The notes under the pieces are model-generated. The model was not told where the DNA came from. It saw only the letters and a list, made by a program, of their open reading frames with translations, and ran no database searches. Shown one piece after another: positions 62,901-64,000 of a DNA stretch of 64,000 bases. The translations under genes and the position numbers were made by a program. The DNA is from an uncultured Clostridia bacterium (GTDB lineage: Bacteria > Bacillota > Clostridia > TANB77 > CAG-508), in NCBI GenBank assembly GCA_934183325.1, contig CAKPSH010000005.1, forward strand, positions 10,207 to 74,206, given 5' to 3'. Positions within the stretch are counted from its first letter, which is position 1. Each line of letters opens with the position of its first letter.

Positions 62901-64000
62901 GTGTTCTTCCTAGTATCTTTATATTTCCACATGCATATGAATAATTATTCATTATTGTGATTGTTTCTGTTGCTGTTTTAGCTTCTGATTTTCTATCTAA
63001 TTCCCCTGTTACTTCTTCTCCATTTTTTCCTTCTGTTATTTCATCTTTTCTATTATAATTTGTCATTCCATTTATTGTTACCATCTCTGATGGTGCAATA
63101 TATCTTATTCTTTCTTCTGTTTCTGCTACTTCTTCTCCATCGTTCAATACTTTTACTTTAATGTTCTCTGCTATACTTGGTGTTGCACTTTTCGTTTTTA
63201 AATCTATATTTGCAATTATTGTTAATCCTTTTATTGATTCGTTTGTATTGAATCTTGTTTGTGTTCCACTCATTGTTAATTTTAGTACTTTATTTCCATT
63301 TTCTTTGGTTTCTATTAATGCTCTTTGTGGTGTTATTTCTGTATCATAAAATAAATTAACACTATTAATATTTATTGTTTCTACATATGATGGGAATTCT
63401 ATCTCTACTGTTGGATTTTTATATAATCTTTGTGTATTATTGATATTTTCCAAAATTACTTTCAATCCAATGTTTTTATTTACTATTTCTGTTGCTATTG
63501 CTTTCTTATTTGTCTCTGCTGTTATCTGATATCTTGGATTTTCTAATTTTGTTTCACTTATTACTTCTTCTTTTGAGTTTTCTGATATTGTACTTATTCC
63601 TGTCTTTATTTTATCTAAACTTTCTATTATTTTTTCATCATATTCTCTTGCCTTTATATATTTCGTAACATCTATATCTAATATTCCTTCTGTAATTGGT
63701 TTTGTTATTTCTAAACTTATATTTGTTAAATTCTCTTTTCCTTCGTTTAATTTTGCTAAAATTTCTTCTTGATTCATGTTTGTAAGATCCATATTAGATA
63801 ATTTTGATACATCTTCTTCTGTTAGATTCGTTAAATCATTTTCTTTTATACTTTCAAAATCAAAACTTAAGTTGTTACTATTTATCTCTCCTAGTTTTGT
63901 ATCTCCTTTCATTATGCTTATTGTTCCTTCTTCTCCTAATACTTTTTCTAGGTTCTCTTTACTTATCTCTATTTTCTTATAATATATTTTTGCTTCATGT
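59959..64000 (-). CDS. giant surface protein B' (paralogue of B), 5' end outside the window
   Basis: About 1346 residues are visible. The frame stays open to the right edge: reading on from base 63912 gives KIYYKKIEISKENLEKVLG, matching protein B, so the Met at 63912 is internal and the true start lies beyond the window. The plan is as in protein B: strand-rich stalk, DUF11-like repeats, an SdrD-B-like domain (ISGIAWIDNNSDGEKS) and a C-terminus with EIIIGVKTGEAV, a membrane helix and KKRIIKGK. A low-complexity acidic insertion (about bases 61940-62180) is longer than in B. First gene of the upstream B'-A' operon. Confidence 0.82.
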   Translation of the reverse strand, partial: HEAKIYYKKIEISKENLEKVLGEEGTISIMKGDTKLGEINSNNLSFDFESIKENDLTNLTEEDVSKLSNMDLTNMNQEEILAKLNEGKENLTNISLEITKPITEGILDIDVTKYIKAREYDEKIIESLDKIKTGISTISENSKEEVISETKLENPRYQITAETNKKAIATEIVNKNIGLKVILENINNTQRLYKNPTVEIEFPSYVETININSVNLFYDTEITPQRALIETKENGNKVLKLTMSGTQTRFNTNESIKGLTIIANIDLKTKSATPSIAENIKVKVLNDGEEVAETEERIRYIAPSEMVTINGMTNYNRKDEITEGKNGEEVTGELDRKSEAKTATETITIMNNYSYACGNIKILGRTPSEGNKDMETGEVLGSTFTAKMVSKIRAVSGIEEEKIKVYYSTNSEATEDIEAEGNEWTTEVTNLEEVKSYLIIVEGEMKTGDIMKFEYDVEIPEGLEKQESTYSMFKVFYTNMDGVTKGEENATTSPVIGATTGHEDDINVTLEADVEDGAEIQGEKVIKYIVHITNNTTKVIDNAILSVDIPDGTEYVELEYDEFSDDYNYIERQVNQYTKTLKILKPGEKIDEIFYLKTQYLIENDENDNPSSGIESLIKREDFPTDEAYEAMLEILKKIQAGDEETLDALARKEIKRADYETNEEYEEAVEQYKKELKEELNGGGDDPDIDITDEPNFTVIAKVIIGDNSYNSNSISNIRVNGDVEIKLSYMVTSGEKLKPGGTVEYSIEINKGKDGSYSNVEIQAVLPKGLKFKSSTYNYEFDEGSLGLIYDDETIESMKNAGVNFQETYDDKTTMEQDGQNITWKIDKMNNNKEIILVCEINEIEGEENENSLNITGKYLDDSVEKNAISNTVSFVVGKAKLKITHESMNKTGEITEGDEIQYIYTIENYSKYNAYDVQINDYCSEGIILGSIRYEDEEGNFYYISNGTNENEEVFDIKAGEKLKLIVSGKANYIKYNESKIISHYFKVHTDYQDLTSSTITHKVNEKKYSYKGNEKNSYSISGIAWIDNNSDGEKSSDEKLISNIQVILLNESGNIISTQTTGDNGEYTFSNVFEGKYVVAFMYDEKIYDITKYQKDGTNTNKAMYLKLNINGTDMNCGATDTIDLNKNVYNINLGLIINEKFDLSLSKSISKITVKTKEKTTTKEYDNSKLEKIEIKSKEIDGATVAIEYNITVTNEGAISGNVSKIVDYLKETDLKFNSELNAGWYLGTDGNLYNSTLKNTELKSGEKAEVKLILTKTMSEKNTGITNNMAEIYETYNKEGKDDYDSVPGNKVQNEDDMGNAEIIIGVKTGEAVYILIAVFVLNVIIIGIYEIKKRIIKGK

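Noticed and set aside
59959..63912. Met at 63912 as the true start of surface gene B'
   Set aside because: The frame remains open to the window edge and the upstream residues match protein B, so the start lies outside the window.

Overview
The window reads as one chromosomal segment of a very AT-rich, Gram-positive, Clostridia-like Firmicute. Signs of this are the yabE-rsmA pair, a BofC-like protein, a long-form hibernation factor, AddB, rubrerythrin, a YhaN/YhaO-type pair, Shine-Dalgarno sites close to AGGAGG, and promoters of the TTGACA-17-TATAAT type. No species can be named. Nearly all genes lie on the minus strand. The plus-strand genes are a clpC 3' end, rpsT, a small orphan gene, a small membrane protein and a membrane glycosyltransferase. 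No transposase, phage gene, rRNA or CRISPR array is seen.

Layout. 1-10.7 kb: end of clpC, two small proteins, an AI-2E family permease, exonuclease III, a YabE-type 3D-domain protein, rsmA, an orphan coiled-coil protein, a SpoU-type rRNA methyltransferase, mfd and a GT2 glycosyltransferase. 10.7-24 kb: rpsT, family-4 uracil-DNA glycosylase, an S66 carboxypeptidase, pgeF, addB (no addA beside it), a 67-residue orphan protein, an Ogg-type glycosylase, a ROK kinase, hpf, a three-gene envelope/signalling operon with a GGDEF protein, and trmFO. 24-38.7 kb: comEC, an SH3/NlpC-P60 hydrolase, a hemolysin III protein, a SprT-like protein, initiator tRNA-fMet, rubrerythrin, BrkB and CmpB-like membrane proteins, a GT39-like protein, the YhaN/YhaO-type pair and a CorB-like membrane protein. 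38.7-44.3 kb: a probable structured RNA of about 530 nt, a DnaJ-domain protein, and the rpmG-secE-nusG-rplK-rplA-rplJ-rplL cluster with an L10 leader. 44.3-64 kb: four giant surface proteins arranged as two tandem B-A operons.

Three things are not explained by ordinary annotation. First, a dispersed palindromic element (121 bp, or 72 bp in a deleted form) occurs five times. Every copy starts at the U-tract of an intrinsic terminator, in the same orientation relative to that terminator. Second, a gene-free stretch at 38734-39264 has its own consensus promoter, complementary ends and many internal hairpins, and matches no RNA family I can recognise from memory. Third, the four surface proteins form a duplicated two-gene module. 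One partner carries a Cys...KQxA(I/V)W pattern like thioester adhesins, and all three visible gene pairs' C-termini end in xxTG plus a membrane segment and Lys tail instead of LPxTG.

Functionally, much of the window is housekeeping: DNA repair (xth, mfd, udg, ogg, addB, YhaN/YhaO-type), tRNA and rRNA modification, translation, and wall remodelling. The long surface-protein block is the clearest accessory region.
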